Part shown: positions 1 to 10,990 of the stretch, piece by piece
How the letters are laid out: every line of letters starts with the position of its first letter
Position numbering within the stretch: position 1 is the first letter of the stretch
Origin: Hanleya hanleyi
Lineage: Eukaryota; Mollusca; Polyplacophora; Lepidopleurida; Hanleyidae
Direction of reading: 5' to 3'
DNA: 64,000 nt
Assembly: GCA_036873755.1 (NCBI GenBank)
Contig: JAVTVY010045404.1
Location: 62,001 to 126,000, forward strand
The notes under the pieces: generated by a model
The model's input: only the letters and a program-made list of their open reading frames with translations
What the model was told of the DNA's origin: nothing
Database searches by the model: none
Program-made: the position numbers and the translations under genes

Positions 1-1000
1 CTCTTCAACACATGTTTTGAATTGTTGTGGAGCTCACTGATTATAGATTACAGATTAAATAAGCCACATCTAACACCTACTGGAACCAATTTTGGGGGGG
101 GGGGATTACAAGTTTGTGAAAACATCCTTCAGGATAGCACGGCCATGAAAAATAACTTTCAATGGAAGAAAGTCCTGTCCATCCTCTGTAGAGGAACTTA
201 GATTACACACTTCCATCTTATAATTTTACAATCGATCAGTTTCTTTTCTCGTGAAACTTCGCTGGGATAGCCATGAGGTCACAGAAAGTGACCAACCTTC
301 TCTCTCAAATTCAAATGCCCATCGTATCAGATTTTTGAAAGTTCGGAAGACCATGAATACGCGTCAGGATAGCTGTGGGATCAGGGAAAGTAAGTGAAGA
401 GTAAAGGGGGTACATTACCATGCCTTTATGCAGAAATATTTGGATGATTTGCTAAATATTCTGTTGAAACAGAACTTTTTGAGCTATGTGTGTACTAACA
501 AATGTAATATCGTGGTATGATTGGACTGGGGCTATTCGGTATTGCTGATGAGACGCGACTAAACTTTCTTTTACAAACATGACAAATGCGACCGGTCATC
601 AGATTTCTTGTATTCATCATATACCCGTCTTGTTCCCCTGATGATTCTGACTGTCGCACTGACCCTCTTGATCACCAGATACCCCATATAAATCGAATTA
701 CCGCGGTTCACTTACACATCAGCAGCCAAAATTAGAGGTATGTATGAATGGACGGCAATTAGTTTCATTTCAAAGATTTCTCAGTTATGTAATTCATATA
801 ATCGTCAGCATTGTTTCGATTTTTTACCCCTCGGTCAAAATTTGATCGAAAGATAGTGTTGTCGTCATATATGTCCGTCCGTCCGCCCATCACACCTTTC
901 TCGTTACCCAGATATCTTTAGAATGGCTTACCCTAGGCACACCACACTTGCAGTGCACATCCATATGCTCGTGAACCAGAACCCTGTTGGTTGGAAATTT
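1..1000 (+). repeat. Outer left arm of the foldback
   Basis: Single-copy-like outer part of the left arm, pairing with about 5000-5956. Landmarks are a run of G at 105-114, a segment at 480-540 that pairs with 5445-5515, and a TCCGTCCGTCCG stretch near 873 that pairs with GGACGGACGG near 5098. The many short open frames here differ between the arms and look like chance. Confidence 0.75.
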
Positions 1001-1930
1001 TGGCGGCTATCTTTAATCTATGCGAGACCATCATAGCTTTCTCATTTCCAAGATATCGTTAGAACGACTTAACCTAGGCTCACCAGTGCACATCGATATG
1101 CTCGTGACCCAGAACCCGAATGAATCTGGATCAGATTAATTGGACACCTTGGCGGCCATCTTTAATTTATGCGAAACCGTTAATCTTGTGTATCTCGGGT
1201 ACCTTTTCGCTGTTCAGTGTGAAACTTGGCATAGATTATCAATGCATCAAGGAACTTTGAAGGAATGACCAAATCAGTTTCCCTGATTCGGTGGAAACCT
1301 TGGCGGCCATCTTTAATTTATGCAAAATCTCAAATGATATATATCTCTAATACCATTGAAGTGTTCTATATGAAACTTGGTATACAGCGTCGATGTATAA
1401 AGAGAGTCGCAACGAATAACCACATCAGTTCCTCTGAGTGGTGGGAAGGATGGACGGCCAGCTTTAATTCATGCAAAATCATCAATGATCTCTATCTCTG
1501 ATAACGTTCAAGTGCTCGATGTAAAATGTGGTATACATGTACATCATCGATGCATCAAGAGACTTACGATAAATGACAGTTATGGTTTCTGTGATTGGGC
1601 GGAAACCTTGGTGGCCATCTTTAATTTATGCAAAATCTTTAATGATGTATATCTCTGATACCATTTCAGTGTTCTATACGAAACTTGGTATATAGCACCG
1701 ATGTATCAAGAGACTTGCAGTGGATAATCACATCAGCTCCTCTGAGTGGCTGGACGGATGGGTGGCCATCTCTAATTTGTGCGAAATCATGAATGATCTC
1801 TATCATTGATACTCTGATCTCGATGTAAAATTTGGTATACATCATCGATGCGTCAAGAAACTTACGATGAATGACAGATCTGGTTTCTTTGATTGGGTGG
1901 AAATCTTGGCGGCCGCCTTTAGAGTCAGGG
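1000..1930 (+). repeat. ~150 bp tandem subrepeats, left arm
   Basis: Six to seven diverged units with the core GGCGGCCATCTTTAATTTATG occur near 1003, 1152, 1303, 1453, 1609, 1760 and 1907, giving a period close to 150 bp. Each unit also carries an ATCATCGATGCATCAAGA-type segment and a TGAAACTTGGTATA-type segment. Units alternate between two subtypes (CTTGGCGG and GGACGG forms), so the higher-order unit may be ~300 bp. Confidence 0.8.
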
Positions 1931-1954
1931 AAACTTACTTTGATAAGTTTGTGC

Positions 1955-2640
1955 TTCCGCCTGTTTGGCGGTAGACATTTGGTAAGCAGGCCAAACACGT
2001 TTAATGACTTCAACGACCGAATCTCGCCGAAAAGTTCAAAAGACCACCCCTCATAGAGAAAATCAAAACAATGCCAACGAATGATAATATGAATCACAGA
2101 CTTGCGACATCTTTGAAATGAAACGAAATGTAATTATTTTGGAAGATAATAAATTTATTCGAATTAAATGTTGTCAACAGGATTGAGCGGTGATTGAGAT
2201 TTCACTGGCACTATGACTGAATTATTATAGGACTTAGTATAGGTTATGACTGATTTGTTCAACACTCTAAGGCCGAATGCACTTGACTGAATTTTCTTCG
2301 GTAAATGTGATCAAATTACAGAAGACCATTGCGAGTATTTGTTATCTCTTATAGCCTTGTGCGTTCTTGGTGTTGAATACAAATAAAGCTGAAGGTTAAA
2401 ACAATCTTTCATGAATATTTCATCTATCAGAGAAAATATGGGCATTTGTCCCGGCTTAATGTCATATGATTGAACATAGATGAAGTCACTGAATAGCCCC
2501 AGTCCAACCGTCCACGACATGCTTACATAACTCAAAATGTTTTCTTTATTCAGTAAATCATCCTATCATTGCTTCATAAGCGCATGGTAATGTACCTCCT
2601 CTACTCCCCAGATTCCATAGCTGCATGTCACCCCCCTGAT
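1955..2640 (+). repeat. Directly oriented copy of right-arm sequence
   Basis: CCGCCTGTTTGGCGGTAGAC at ~1958 matches CCGTTTGGCGGTAGGC at ~4004. ATAGCCCCAGTCCAACCGTC at ~2493 and the GGTAATGTACC block near 2586 match 5450-5580 in the same orientation. The middle part (2110-2480) is poorly alignable. Nothing coding is recognised. Confidence 0.65.
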
Positions 2641-2744
2641 CCCAAAAATCTTTTAGATTGGCTTTTTTAGTTAAAGAGCGCAGGGGCTCAGTTCCTGTGA
2701 CCCATAGATATTCTGGAGAGTTTCATGACCTCTTGACCACAACT

Positions 2745-3092
2745 GGGTGGGTGAGTGAGTGAGTGAGTGAGTGAGTGAGTGAAAAAGATTTAACGTCGTT
2801 TTCAACAATGTTTCAGCCATATCACGTGCCTATATGTGCCAGAACATGAAAGTGCTTACAGTCCCTATTATCCTGGACGCTGATCACACTTTGTTTTCAA
2901 CAATGTTTTAGTCATATCACGTGCCTATTTGTGCCAGAACATGAGAGTGCTTACAGTCCCTATTATCCTGGACACTGATCAGCCCAGTCAGTGCAGCACC
3001 CGGTCACCCATCCAAGTATTGACCGGGCTCAACATTGCTTAACTTCGGTAATCTGACGAGAACCGGTGTGCCCAGCGTGATACGCAGTCATA
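2745..3092 (-). mobile_element. 5S-rRNA-derived SINE
   Basis: Read on the minus strand, the element has a 5S rRNA-like head (3092-2990), a body that is tandemly duplicated (two ~88 bp copies, 2800-2888 and 2897-2980), and a CACT microsatellite tail (plus strand GTGAGTGAGTGA, 2748-2780). The head keeps the internal control region of a 5S gene: GTTAAGCAATGTTGAGCC corresponds to the A box and ATACTTGGATGGGTGACCG to the C box. About 11 bases of the usual 5S 3' part (the CCTGGGAATAC segment) are missing. This is the architecture of SINE3-type elements, transcribed by RNA polymerase III from an internal 5S promoter. Confidence 0.8.
2990..3092 (-). pseudogene. 5S rRNA-like sequence (SINE head)
   Basis: Near full-length similarity to eukaryotic 5S rRNA in reverse orientation, from TGACTGCGTATCACGCTGGG through GGATGGGTGACCG to GGTGCTG. 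The deletion near the 3' end and the attached body and tail argue that it is the promoter head of a retroposon and not a working 5S gene. Confidence 0.8.
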
Positions 3093-3850
3093 TAAGTGAA
3101 GAAAACAATTAATATACAGCAAGATTGGAGCTGTGGAGCTTCAGAGCCAGGAGCTTGGTCGCTGGACCTTTGAAGAATAGTTTTCCTGTAATTTATGACA
3201 GTCCCAGCAGTGGCTGATTTCAAGTGATATATGGTGCTGATATAGCTATAGAGTTATGTTGACCTTTCTGTTTATCAAGGTGCTGGGGCAACTTGACATA
3301 AACTTGATATCTCATGTGCAGCTTGAAGCCTCCACATGATGAGGCAGTATTTATGCAATTTCACTCCACAAACTGATATATCCAGATTTATATGGAGTAG
3401 ATTATCTTGGGGAACTTGGAAAACAGAATAAACAGGAAGGGAGATAACGTTTGTATTAAACACTAATCATTTGCTATGATAATCCTGATCAAACACCATT
3501 GGAAATCATAATATCTCAAGGCAATGCTTGAGTAGTAACATTCAGACTATTTCTTCTGATACATTCGAACAATAATGAACCTAAGCAAATTAAATATTGG
3601 CCCCCTAATTAGAAACAAATGGCACAGGCAAACCATTGAACAAATTACGCAGTCTTCCTTTACAGGGATGTGGTTCGGCAGGCCATGGAAAGATATTTGC
3701 AGGGCGACTCTAGCAGAGGTATATTGATATTTTATATTACACTCTTAAAATGAAAGTGTTATACTTAGTATTATAAACGATGAACGAGGGAAAACACGGT
3801 ATCAAAGGTTATTAAACATAACTCTCGTAGAAAGTGTTGAAAGATAGTGT
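3093..3850. other. Centre of the foldback, no gene seen
   Basis: AT-rich sequence without a recognisable coding region or array. It could be the unique interior of the foldback complex or older inserted DNA. Confidence 0.5.
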
Positions 3851-3958
3851 TATATACATTATATAGTGCTGTATCAGGAGCAATACTTGTAACACTGTAT
3901 AGGTGTTATATTCCAAACATAATATTGCTCCTGACACAGCCATATAATGTTGGATATA
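3851..3958. repeat. Inverted repeat, ~39 bp arms
   Basis: CTGTATCAGGAGCAATA (left arm, 3851-3889) and TATTGCTCCTGACACAG (right arm, 3918-3958) are parts of two ~39 bp arms, roughly 80% complementary, around a ~28 nt loop. It could fold into a hairpin RNA or be a tiny foldback remnant. Confidence 0.65.
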
Positions 3959-3966
3959 ATATATTA

Positions 3967-3967
<1 letters not shown>

Positions 3968-4002
<35 letters not shown>
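3968..4002. repeat. (TA)n microsatellite
   Basis: About 17 consecutive TA dinucleotides at the junction with the right arm copy that starts near 4004. Confidence 0.95.
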
Positions 4003-4007
<5 letters not shown>

Positions 4008-4129
4008 TTGGCGGTAGGCTCATCAAACAGGCTGAACATGTGACGGTTTCAGCGAATGAACCTCGCCAAGAAATATTATGAAGTTGCGCATCTGAAAACC
4101 CCTCGGCTCAGGGCGCCAGCCATTCATAA

Positions 4130-4990
4130 TATATTCAGTTTGAACCAAGATGTCAGGAACACCTGACAAATATACAGATTATCAAAAATTTTCCAATTAG
4201 AAATGGCCCATAAGGTTTCCGTCCAATCAGAGAAACCGGTATTCATTACATAAATCTCTTGAATCATCGATGATGTACATGTATACCAAGTTTCGTACAG
4301 AACACTTAAATGATATCACAGATATACATCATTAAAGATTTTGCATCAATTAAAGACGGTAGCCAAAATTTCCGCCCAGTCAAAGAAACCAGATCTGTCA
4401 TTCATCGTAAGTCTCTTGATGCATCGTGATGTATACCACATTTTACATCGAGCACTTGAACGTTATCAGAGATAGAGACCATTGATGATTTTGAATAAAT
4501 TAAAGATGGCCGCCCATCCTTCCCACCACTCAGAGGAACTGATGTGGTTATTCATTAAGACTCTCTTGATACATCGACGCTGTTTCATATAGAACACTTA
4601 ACTGGTATTAGAGATATATATCATTTGAGATTTTGCATAAATTAAAGATGGCTGCCAAGGTTTCCACTGAATCAGGGAAACTGGTTTGGTCATTCCTTCG
4701 AAGTTTCTTGATGCATTGATAATCTATACCAAGTATCACACTGAACAGCGAAATGGTACCCGAGCTAGGTACACAAGATTAACGGTTTCGCATAAATTAA
4801 AGATGACCGCCAAGGTTTCCAACCAATCGGGTCCAGATTCATTCGGATTCTGGGTCACGAGCATATGGATGTGCACGGCAAGTTTGGTGTGCCTAGGTTA
4901 ATTCGTTCTAACGATATCTTGGTAATGAGAAAGCTATGATGGCCTCGCATAAATTAAAGATAGCTGCCAAAGATTCCAATCAATCGGGTC
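4130..4990 (-). repeat. ~150 bp tandem subrepeats, right arm
   Basis: Units in inverted orientation to the left arm. The CATAAATTAAAGATGGC-type core recurs near 4190 (degraded), 4336, 4494, 4637, 4791 and 4946, again ~150 bp apart. The same minus-strand GGCGGCCATCTT motif is kept in most units. Confidence 0.8.
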
Positions 4991-5956
4991 CAGATTCAAT
5001 AGGGTTCTGGTTCACGAGCATATGAGTGTGCACTGCAATTTTGGTGTGCCTAGGGTAAGCTGTTCTAAAGATATCTGGGTAACGACAAAGGTGTGATGGA
5101 CGGACGGACGTATATGACGACAAGACTATCCTTTGGCCGAGGGGTAAAAAATCTAAACAATGCTGACGATTATATGAATTACATAACTGAGAAATCTTTA
5201 AAATGAAACTAATTGCCGTCCATTCATACATACCTCTAATTTTGGCTGCTGATGTGTAAGTGAATCGCGGTAATTCGATATATATGGGGTATCTAGTGAT
5301 CAAGAGGGTCAATGCGACAGTCCGAATCATCAGGGGAACGAGACGGGTATTTGATGAATACAAGAAATCTGATCGGTCGCATTTGTGATGTTTGTAAGAG
5401 AAAGTTCAGTCGCATATCATCGGCTTATTGCCGATGTGTTGACCGAATAGCCCCAGTCCAATCATACCACGATATTTCATTTGTTAGTACACACATAGCT
5501 CAAAAAGTTCTGTTTCAACAGAATATTTAGCAAATCATCCAATTATTTCTGCATAAAGGCATGGTAATGTACCCCCTCTACTCCCCACTTACTTTCCTTG
5601 ATCCCACAGCTATCCTGGCGCATATTCAAGGTCTTCCGACCTTCAAAAATCTGATACGATGGGCATTTGAATTTGAGAGAGAAGAAGGATGGTCACTTTC
5701 TGTGAGCGAAGTTTCACGACAAAAGAAACAGATCGATTTTAAAATTATAAGACGGAAGTGTGTAATCTAGGTTCCTCTACAGAAGAAGCACAGGACTTCC
5801 TTCCATTTAAAGTTATTTTCCATGGCCGATCTGTGCTATCCTGAAGGATGTTTTCACAAACTTCTAATCCCCCCAAAAAATTGGTTCCAGTAGGTGTTAG
5901 ATGCGGCTTATTTAATCTGTAATCTATAATCAGTGAGCTCCACAACAGTTGAAGAG
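4990..5956 (-). repeat. Outer right arm of the foldback
   Basis: Reverse complement of positions 1-1000, ending near GTTGAAGAG at 5948-5956. An interruption in the left arm (about 14 bases after CTCTTCAAC) shows that the two arms have diverged by small indels. Confidence 0.75.
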
Positions 5957-6045
5957 GCTAGACAGTGATAAGTAACATTATAATAAGGGCTGATTGACAA
6001 TGGCAATTATGCCTCTTAAACAACCAGGTGTGTATCATATCTGGG

Positions 6046-6215
6046 AACTTTGGGTCTGGGAGCTTTTGAACTGTAGCTTTTGAACTTTGGAGGCGAAGCT
6101 TGGGGGAACTGGAGCTTGAGGGAACTGGAGCTTGGAACTACGGAGCTGGAACTCGAAACTTGGGAACTTGGAACTAGGGAACTTAGGAAACTTGAAACTT
6201 GAACTAGGGTGTCCC
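6046..6215 (+). repeat. GGAACTTGGA-type minisatellite
   Basis: Imperfect 10-16 bp units (GGGAACTTGGAACTAGGGAA, GGAACTGGAGCTTGAGGG and variants) repeated about a dozen times. No coding role is apparent; open frames on both strands follow from the lack of stops in the unit. Confidence 0.85.
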
Positions 6216-6520
6216 TACATAGTTTCGATAACATTGAAAAATTTGCCCTTCACACAATGTATGCCAAATATTATCGAGTGTTTATCATGTAACTGTTTAT
6301 CTAATGAACAGACGATCTTGAGTGTGGAGTTGCTCCTCCTTCGGCCCAATCCGAGAAAAGTTCGGCCGTGTTGTATATCAAATACACCATACTATTATGT
6401 GGTTTACGAAATACACCATGGGTGAGGACCAAAGAGAATTCATGGATTCTTTGTATAAGTTATATATATACCTCTAGAACAGTCCTTGGAGACGCGTTTT
6501 TTGAGAAGATATCACAATGT
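6216..6520. other. No gene recognised
   Basis: Unremarkable sequence between the minisatellite and the first family B fragment. Confidence 0.5.
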
Positions 6521-6790
6521 TTCGTTCTAAGCTGATCACCTTAGTTGTGAGATAGGTGTATTGTTCCATTCACTCAAATGCATATATTTGTAGTTCGTGC
6601 AGCGTGGTGTCCGTTATTCTGCTCAGTATCTGCACTAAGTAGATGCTTTAAAATTATATAATTGCGTTAACCGCTCAGAACGGTGCTTAACAAATGTTGA
6701 ACGACGGAATGATCTGTTACTTTGTTTGTATGTGGCATAATATATACGCACAACAGTTCACTGTACAATAGATGACAACGTAGTTCGGGT
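6520..6790 (+). repeat. Family B, partial copy
   Basis: Shares the order GATAGGTGTATT, CATTCACTCAAA, TATATAATT and AACCGC with 7500-7680 and 18560-18690. It is a truncated third copy lying just upstream of the longer one. Confidence 0.55.
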
Positions 6791-7440
6791 CTGCATGGAA
6801 GGTGTCTTGTTACATATTGTTTCAAACCTTGCTTTTGAAGAATTTAATAGATCTGTACTACTGTCTATCAGTTTGCATCAGTCTCTCTCTGATAAAAATA
6901 TGTGAAAATTATGAAAACCATTATTAACCCGATTTTCACGAAACTACATCCCGCGTAATACACATTTGCGTACACCTCGCCATCCATAAGATGGCTTGCG
7001 AATCGTGTGTCTCCATTATTGCGGAGCGATATCCGGTACTTTACCGGATTCTGTTCGGCCTTCATCCGGCGGAGAACAGACTCGAGAAATCTGATATATT
7101 ACAGGTTTTCATACCACTTCTGACACAGATATTGCCTGGGCTTACACAATATATAGGTATCATCCAAGAGGTGTGGTGGATCTGAAATTATGAACAAGTA
7201 GTTCATCACATGACTCGAAAATGGCGAGTTACGTTGGGGTTACGTCGGTAAACTTTAGCTGATTGGCTGATGAAGTCACCTGGTAATGATTTCTGGACAT
7301 CCCCTCTTGCAGTTGCCGAAAGTAGGCTGAACATGGATACACACGATCCCAGGGTCAGTCTTACCGCGTATAGATGACCGAGATGGTTACAGGTTGGCGT
7401 AATACAATGGCGACATGGGTATGATGCATTTTATAAATTG
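6790..7440. other. No gene recognised
   Basis: A few 60-70 codon frames on both strands, none with recognisable motifs. Probably part of older family B-like sequence or unique DNA. Confidence 0.45.
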
Positions 7441-8515
7441 ACGACTTGACAGGACCGCGTATATGTTTGCTCTACCTAAATACTTGAACAAGTGGGTTTT
7501 TTTGATCGGTTGAGTTTTGAGACAGGTGTATTTTTTATATTCATTCAAAAGTATGTAATGCCGTATTACGTGCAACATTCTGTACAGTATATGCAGGATC
7601 AAGATACTTAATATTAAATTATATATTATATAATTATAAGGCAATTATATAACCGCGGTAATAAACCGCCCATCACGTCTGTCGAAATAAGAGATGTCCG
7701 CGAAGACATAGTTTGCCCACTATATCCGTGCTATGATATTCACGTTCTAATAGAGGGAAGCGTTATTGAAGAATTATATAGAAACGAAAGGTGCAGGTCA
7801 GTCAAACTGTGTCATTAAGCCATTTATCGAGAATTGTTTATTAGGCTATAAAAGTATGTGTACGCTAATTCAGACGGGGTTAACTCTGTCTGAGTCAATG
7901 TCAGACTTACCTATTCTATCCAAAAAAAACCCATACAATTACAATGTATGTTGTGATGGTGAATGTTTTGGAGAAGCGTGTTATTAAGGTTTTCCCGCTA
8001 TCGCCAAGATTATCGTTCGCTCACATGTATAGCATTTTCAAGAGAGCTTGCATATATAGCCTCGGATAATTTTAGCCTCGGTCCATGTTTAGTGATAATA
8101 TTCTAATGAATGCTTTCTCTTTTTATCTGTATTTGATGAAATATTTATTATGGAAACTTGATACACGAAGTCTATTGCCATGCACAGTGTTTTGTATCTA
8201 CAGCTGTAATCAGTTAATTCCTTTTCGATGAGCATCGGCAAATAAAAGTAAAATGGTTTCATGTCTTACCGTCTTTTTGTCTGTGATACCTCACCAATAG
8301 CAAAACATTACATAAGAATGAAGAATACTGCGACCAATATTTGGGGTTGCTATATCAAGGACAAATTAGAACTTAACAAAGGCATAACCGTGTCACCGGT
8401 ATCTCGAATATTCCCCGTTACGCAACCGATCAACACAGCCAAACATTGGAGGGAAGGAACGTCATCTCATAGGCCAGCCAGTATCTAATTGTTAACTCTG
8501 TGAAGCCTGGGAGGT
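7440..8515 (+). repeat. Family B, left flank of copy 1
   Basis: Aligns over ~1 kb with 18540-19430. Shared landmarks include GAATTATATAGAAACAAA-like sequence, AAAAGTMTGTGTACGC, TGTCRGACTTA, a GAGCATSGGC block, CAGCAAAACA/ATACATARGA and GCCTGGGA.GGTGTTGTCC. Homology stops close to 8525, where copy 1 continues into a LINE-bearing core and copy 2 into an unrelated core. Confidence 0.75.
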
Positions 8516-8524
8516 GTGTTGTCC

Positions 8525-8921
8525 TTAGTCAGTCACCAGACGTCGTCAATTTTTCCCACCTCTTGCATATCGCTCCAATTTATTACCTGTATATGGTAGG
8601 ATTCTGCTGGTGAACAGTTAGTCCCAGAGACCCACCCTCTGTACATGTCACTCGAGAAAAATATGTAGGTTTATTGTTTCGGTGGGAAATTAAGCCGTAC
8701 GACGTCGGATATTACAGGTTAGATTTTCTAGGTTTCTTGCATTTACCACATTACCCCATGTTAAGGCGTTTACTCCATCAGACGTCCATGATGCTCATTC
8801 ATTAACATCAGATGAGTTGTTTGAGCTGCTCTGTCATCACAGCTTCCGAGCTAGCCTATCTAATTCCGCTTAAGCCGGTGCTTCATAGTCTCCACATGGA
8901 CAGTCACAGTAACATCTAACA
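8525..8921. other. Core of family B copy 1 upstream of the LINE frame
   Basis: Could encode degraded upstream reverse transcriptase, but I cannot read a YADD-type motif here with confidence. Contains TCTAATTCCGCTTAA at ~8858, a string also present in family H at ~34702 and ~41208. Confidence 0.4.
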
Positions 8922-10052
8922 TTGTATAAAGCGTGTGTCAACAAACTGTTATCAATTGCACAAACCTATAGTATTAATTGGCGCTTTGTCTTTGGAACAA
9001 AGAAGTCTGCCGTTGTTGTGAAGGGTGAAACAACAGCAGTTAGAGGCGCGCGCCAGACGAATGTGTTCATATTAGGTAAAGAGACTATCGAGGAAGTAGA
9101 GGAATACAAACATGTCGGAGTACGGATCGCATCATCTAATATTGGAAAAAGAGATGCCATCGAGAAGGCGATTGGGTCGGCTCGTCGGAAATTTTACGCC
9201 ACTGTAACCGATGGTTTACGGACTGGCGGTTTGAATGCAGTGACGTTATCAAAAGTGTATTGGTCTATTTGTGTTCCAGCAATGACATACGGGTGTCAAG
9301 TTATGCACCTTGAAAACTGTGATTTAGAGATTTTTGAGAAATCCCACCGAGAAATGGCTAAGCAAATACAGCGAATTCCGACGAATACGGCCAACCCTGC
9401 TGCTTTGTCTCTGTTAGGATGGAAACCTATATCCTGTTATATTGATCTAATGAAACTCATGTTCCTATGGCAGATTTTATCGCTCACGTCTGACAATATT
9501 TTTAAGCGTGTATTTATTATGCGCTATTGTATATTAGAAGCCACTGGCGAACTAAGCAAACAGAGCATAGTTTTTCAACTTTGTCAAATTGCCCAGAATT
9601 ACGGATTAGGTAACATTGTGTATAGTATGGTAAAAAATGGCATGACTTATTCAAAACAGAAATGGAAATCTATGGTTACACACGCAATAGATAACAAAGA
9701 ACATGCTCGTTGGAGATTTGAACTACTGTTCTACGCCTGTCTTACTGTTTTTAGGATCGTAGTTCCGCAGTGCAAAATATGTGTCTGGTGGGAGTTGTCG
9801 TCAAAATATGGCCACCTCCAAAAACAGTGTCAAACAATGGTAAAATTACTGACAGGCTGTAACGCTTTAAATATCTACTCTAAACCCAATGTTGAACGGC
9901 GTCTTCGAATATGTGAAATGTGTGACAGTGGCAGTGTAGAAGACACATATCACTTTGTAATGGATTGTCCATTACTGCTTGAAACAAAAATGCTTTCACT
10001 CAGCATTTGTCTTTTGCCAATGTGTGTAAATATTAAGATTTCCCTAGTGTAA
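8922..10052 (+). pseudogene. LINE reverse transcriptase, C-terminal fragment
   Basis: A 376-codon uninterrupted frame covers the end of the palm/thumb and the C-terminal domain of a non-LTR retrotransposon ORF2. Visible features are the W..FVFGTKKSAVV segment (residues 20-33, the FN..KS motif), the Y-K-H-V-G-V motif (62-67, the usual YLGV), a helical region with W-S-I-C-V-P-A-M-T-Y-G (LINE 'vlP.ltYG'), and a C-terminal zinc knuckle Cys331, Cys334, His344, Cys349 followed by PLL. The YADD catalytic box and everything upstream are missing, so it is 5'-truncated or decayed. The open frame starts with a TTG codon, so its beginning is arbitrary. The family resembles CR1/Jockey/L2-group elements, exact clade unknown. 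Its lack of stops over 1.1 kb suggests either recent insertion or slow decay. Confidence 0.8.
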
Positions 10053-10560
10053 ACCGCGAAGAATACGGTTCCGGTTCAACAACGTAATTTCGTCAAATTT
10101 TCATTGGATGAAAGTCTATCACTATTAACCGTTAAACATAGCAATTTCACGGCACAGCCTTGTACATGAGAAATGTTTCTTGAAAATGATGCCATGTAAT
10201 TATTGCACGGTGAGTCAGAATATGCCTCCCATTGCGCGCGCACGCCAATACTTCTAAGGAGAAGAAGTGGCGAGTGTTCTGCCACAGCTTTGGTGTAGAA
10301 AAATGAACCACGATCGACGATGCTTGTGTTATGTGTCTCTAATACACCTGGTACCGGATGAAAATGTCCGTAACAACACCAAGAAATTAAAGAAAAGATT
10401 GCTAGATAGGGTCTCTTTCATATTGCACCGACAAAACTCTTACAAGTGGATCGTACGGCGTCAATATAAATCGGGACTGTGCTCGAAATTTACAGACCGG
10501 AACGGGTATTTCGAAACATCTGTACTGTATCTACCGATGCAATTTTAATTCATCTTATTA
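10053..10560 (+). repeat. Family B, right flank of copy 1
   Basis: Homology with copy 2 resumes here: GAATACGGTTCCGGTTCAAC, TGTAATTTCGTCA, CATTGGATGRRAG and ACATGAGAAATGTTTC are shared by 10055-10215 and 20240-20450. It may be the 3' untranslated part of the LINE or an independent family B segment. Confidence 0.6.
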
Positions 10561-10990
10561 CCCAGTTATTGCTGGTCAAACAGTCGGTATAATAAAACAA
10601 GTCTTGCGTGTTGTATAGAGTGAGACACGGCGATATTGGAGAGCGGACAAATTACCGTGTCCCTCTCTACAACATGCAGTATTTATATAATATTACTCAG
10701 GCTCCACCCATAAATACAACCAAGGGTTCAACAAGCCTAATATCAACATGGCCCGGGATTGTTTATTCTAGATCTAGAGTCTACTCGCGGGTAAAAAACG
10801 TAAGATTATACAGACGCATTTCTGGATGCAATTATTTGTTACAACAGATCACACAGACAAGATATACATCTTTCCAGTATCACCAGAAGCAATTCACCGA
10901 GTATATATGACTTTCGCAGTATTCTACGCTGAACGCATAAGCATACCAATACACAGCTCTAATTGTTAGTACGACATTCCCTGCGATATT
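10560..10990. other. No gene recognised
   Basis: Includes a 100-codon frame at 10608-10910 without known motifs; start codon and composition give no support for coding. Confidence 0.45.

Larger units (their letters stand above)
1..5956. mobile_element. Large palindromic foldback complex
   Basis: The first ~1 kb of the window is the reverse complement of ~5000-5956: CAGTGAGCTCCACAAC at the right end matches GTTGTGGAGCTCACTG near position 30. The internal ~150 bp subrepeats at 1000-1930 match 4180-4990 in inverted orientation. A segment at 1955-2640 repeats right-arm sequence in direct orientation (1958-2055 with 4008-4115, 2050-2110 with 5130-5205, 2480-2640 with 5445-5610). This is therefore a compound structure, possibly two foldback elements fused or one rearranged. 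No transposase is visible. The left terminus may lie outside the window. The architecture resembles foldback (FB) elements, which have long inverted repeats made of subrepeats; the assignment is by architecture only. Confidence 0.75.

Noticed and set aside
1265..2097. Several 60-140 codon frames in the foldback arms
   Set aside because: They change frame and content between subrepeat units and between arms; they are products of the repeat, not conserved proteins.
3812..4039. 75-codon minus frame with an Ile-Tyr run
   Set aside because: It is the translated (TA)n microsatellite plus hairpin sequence.
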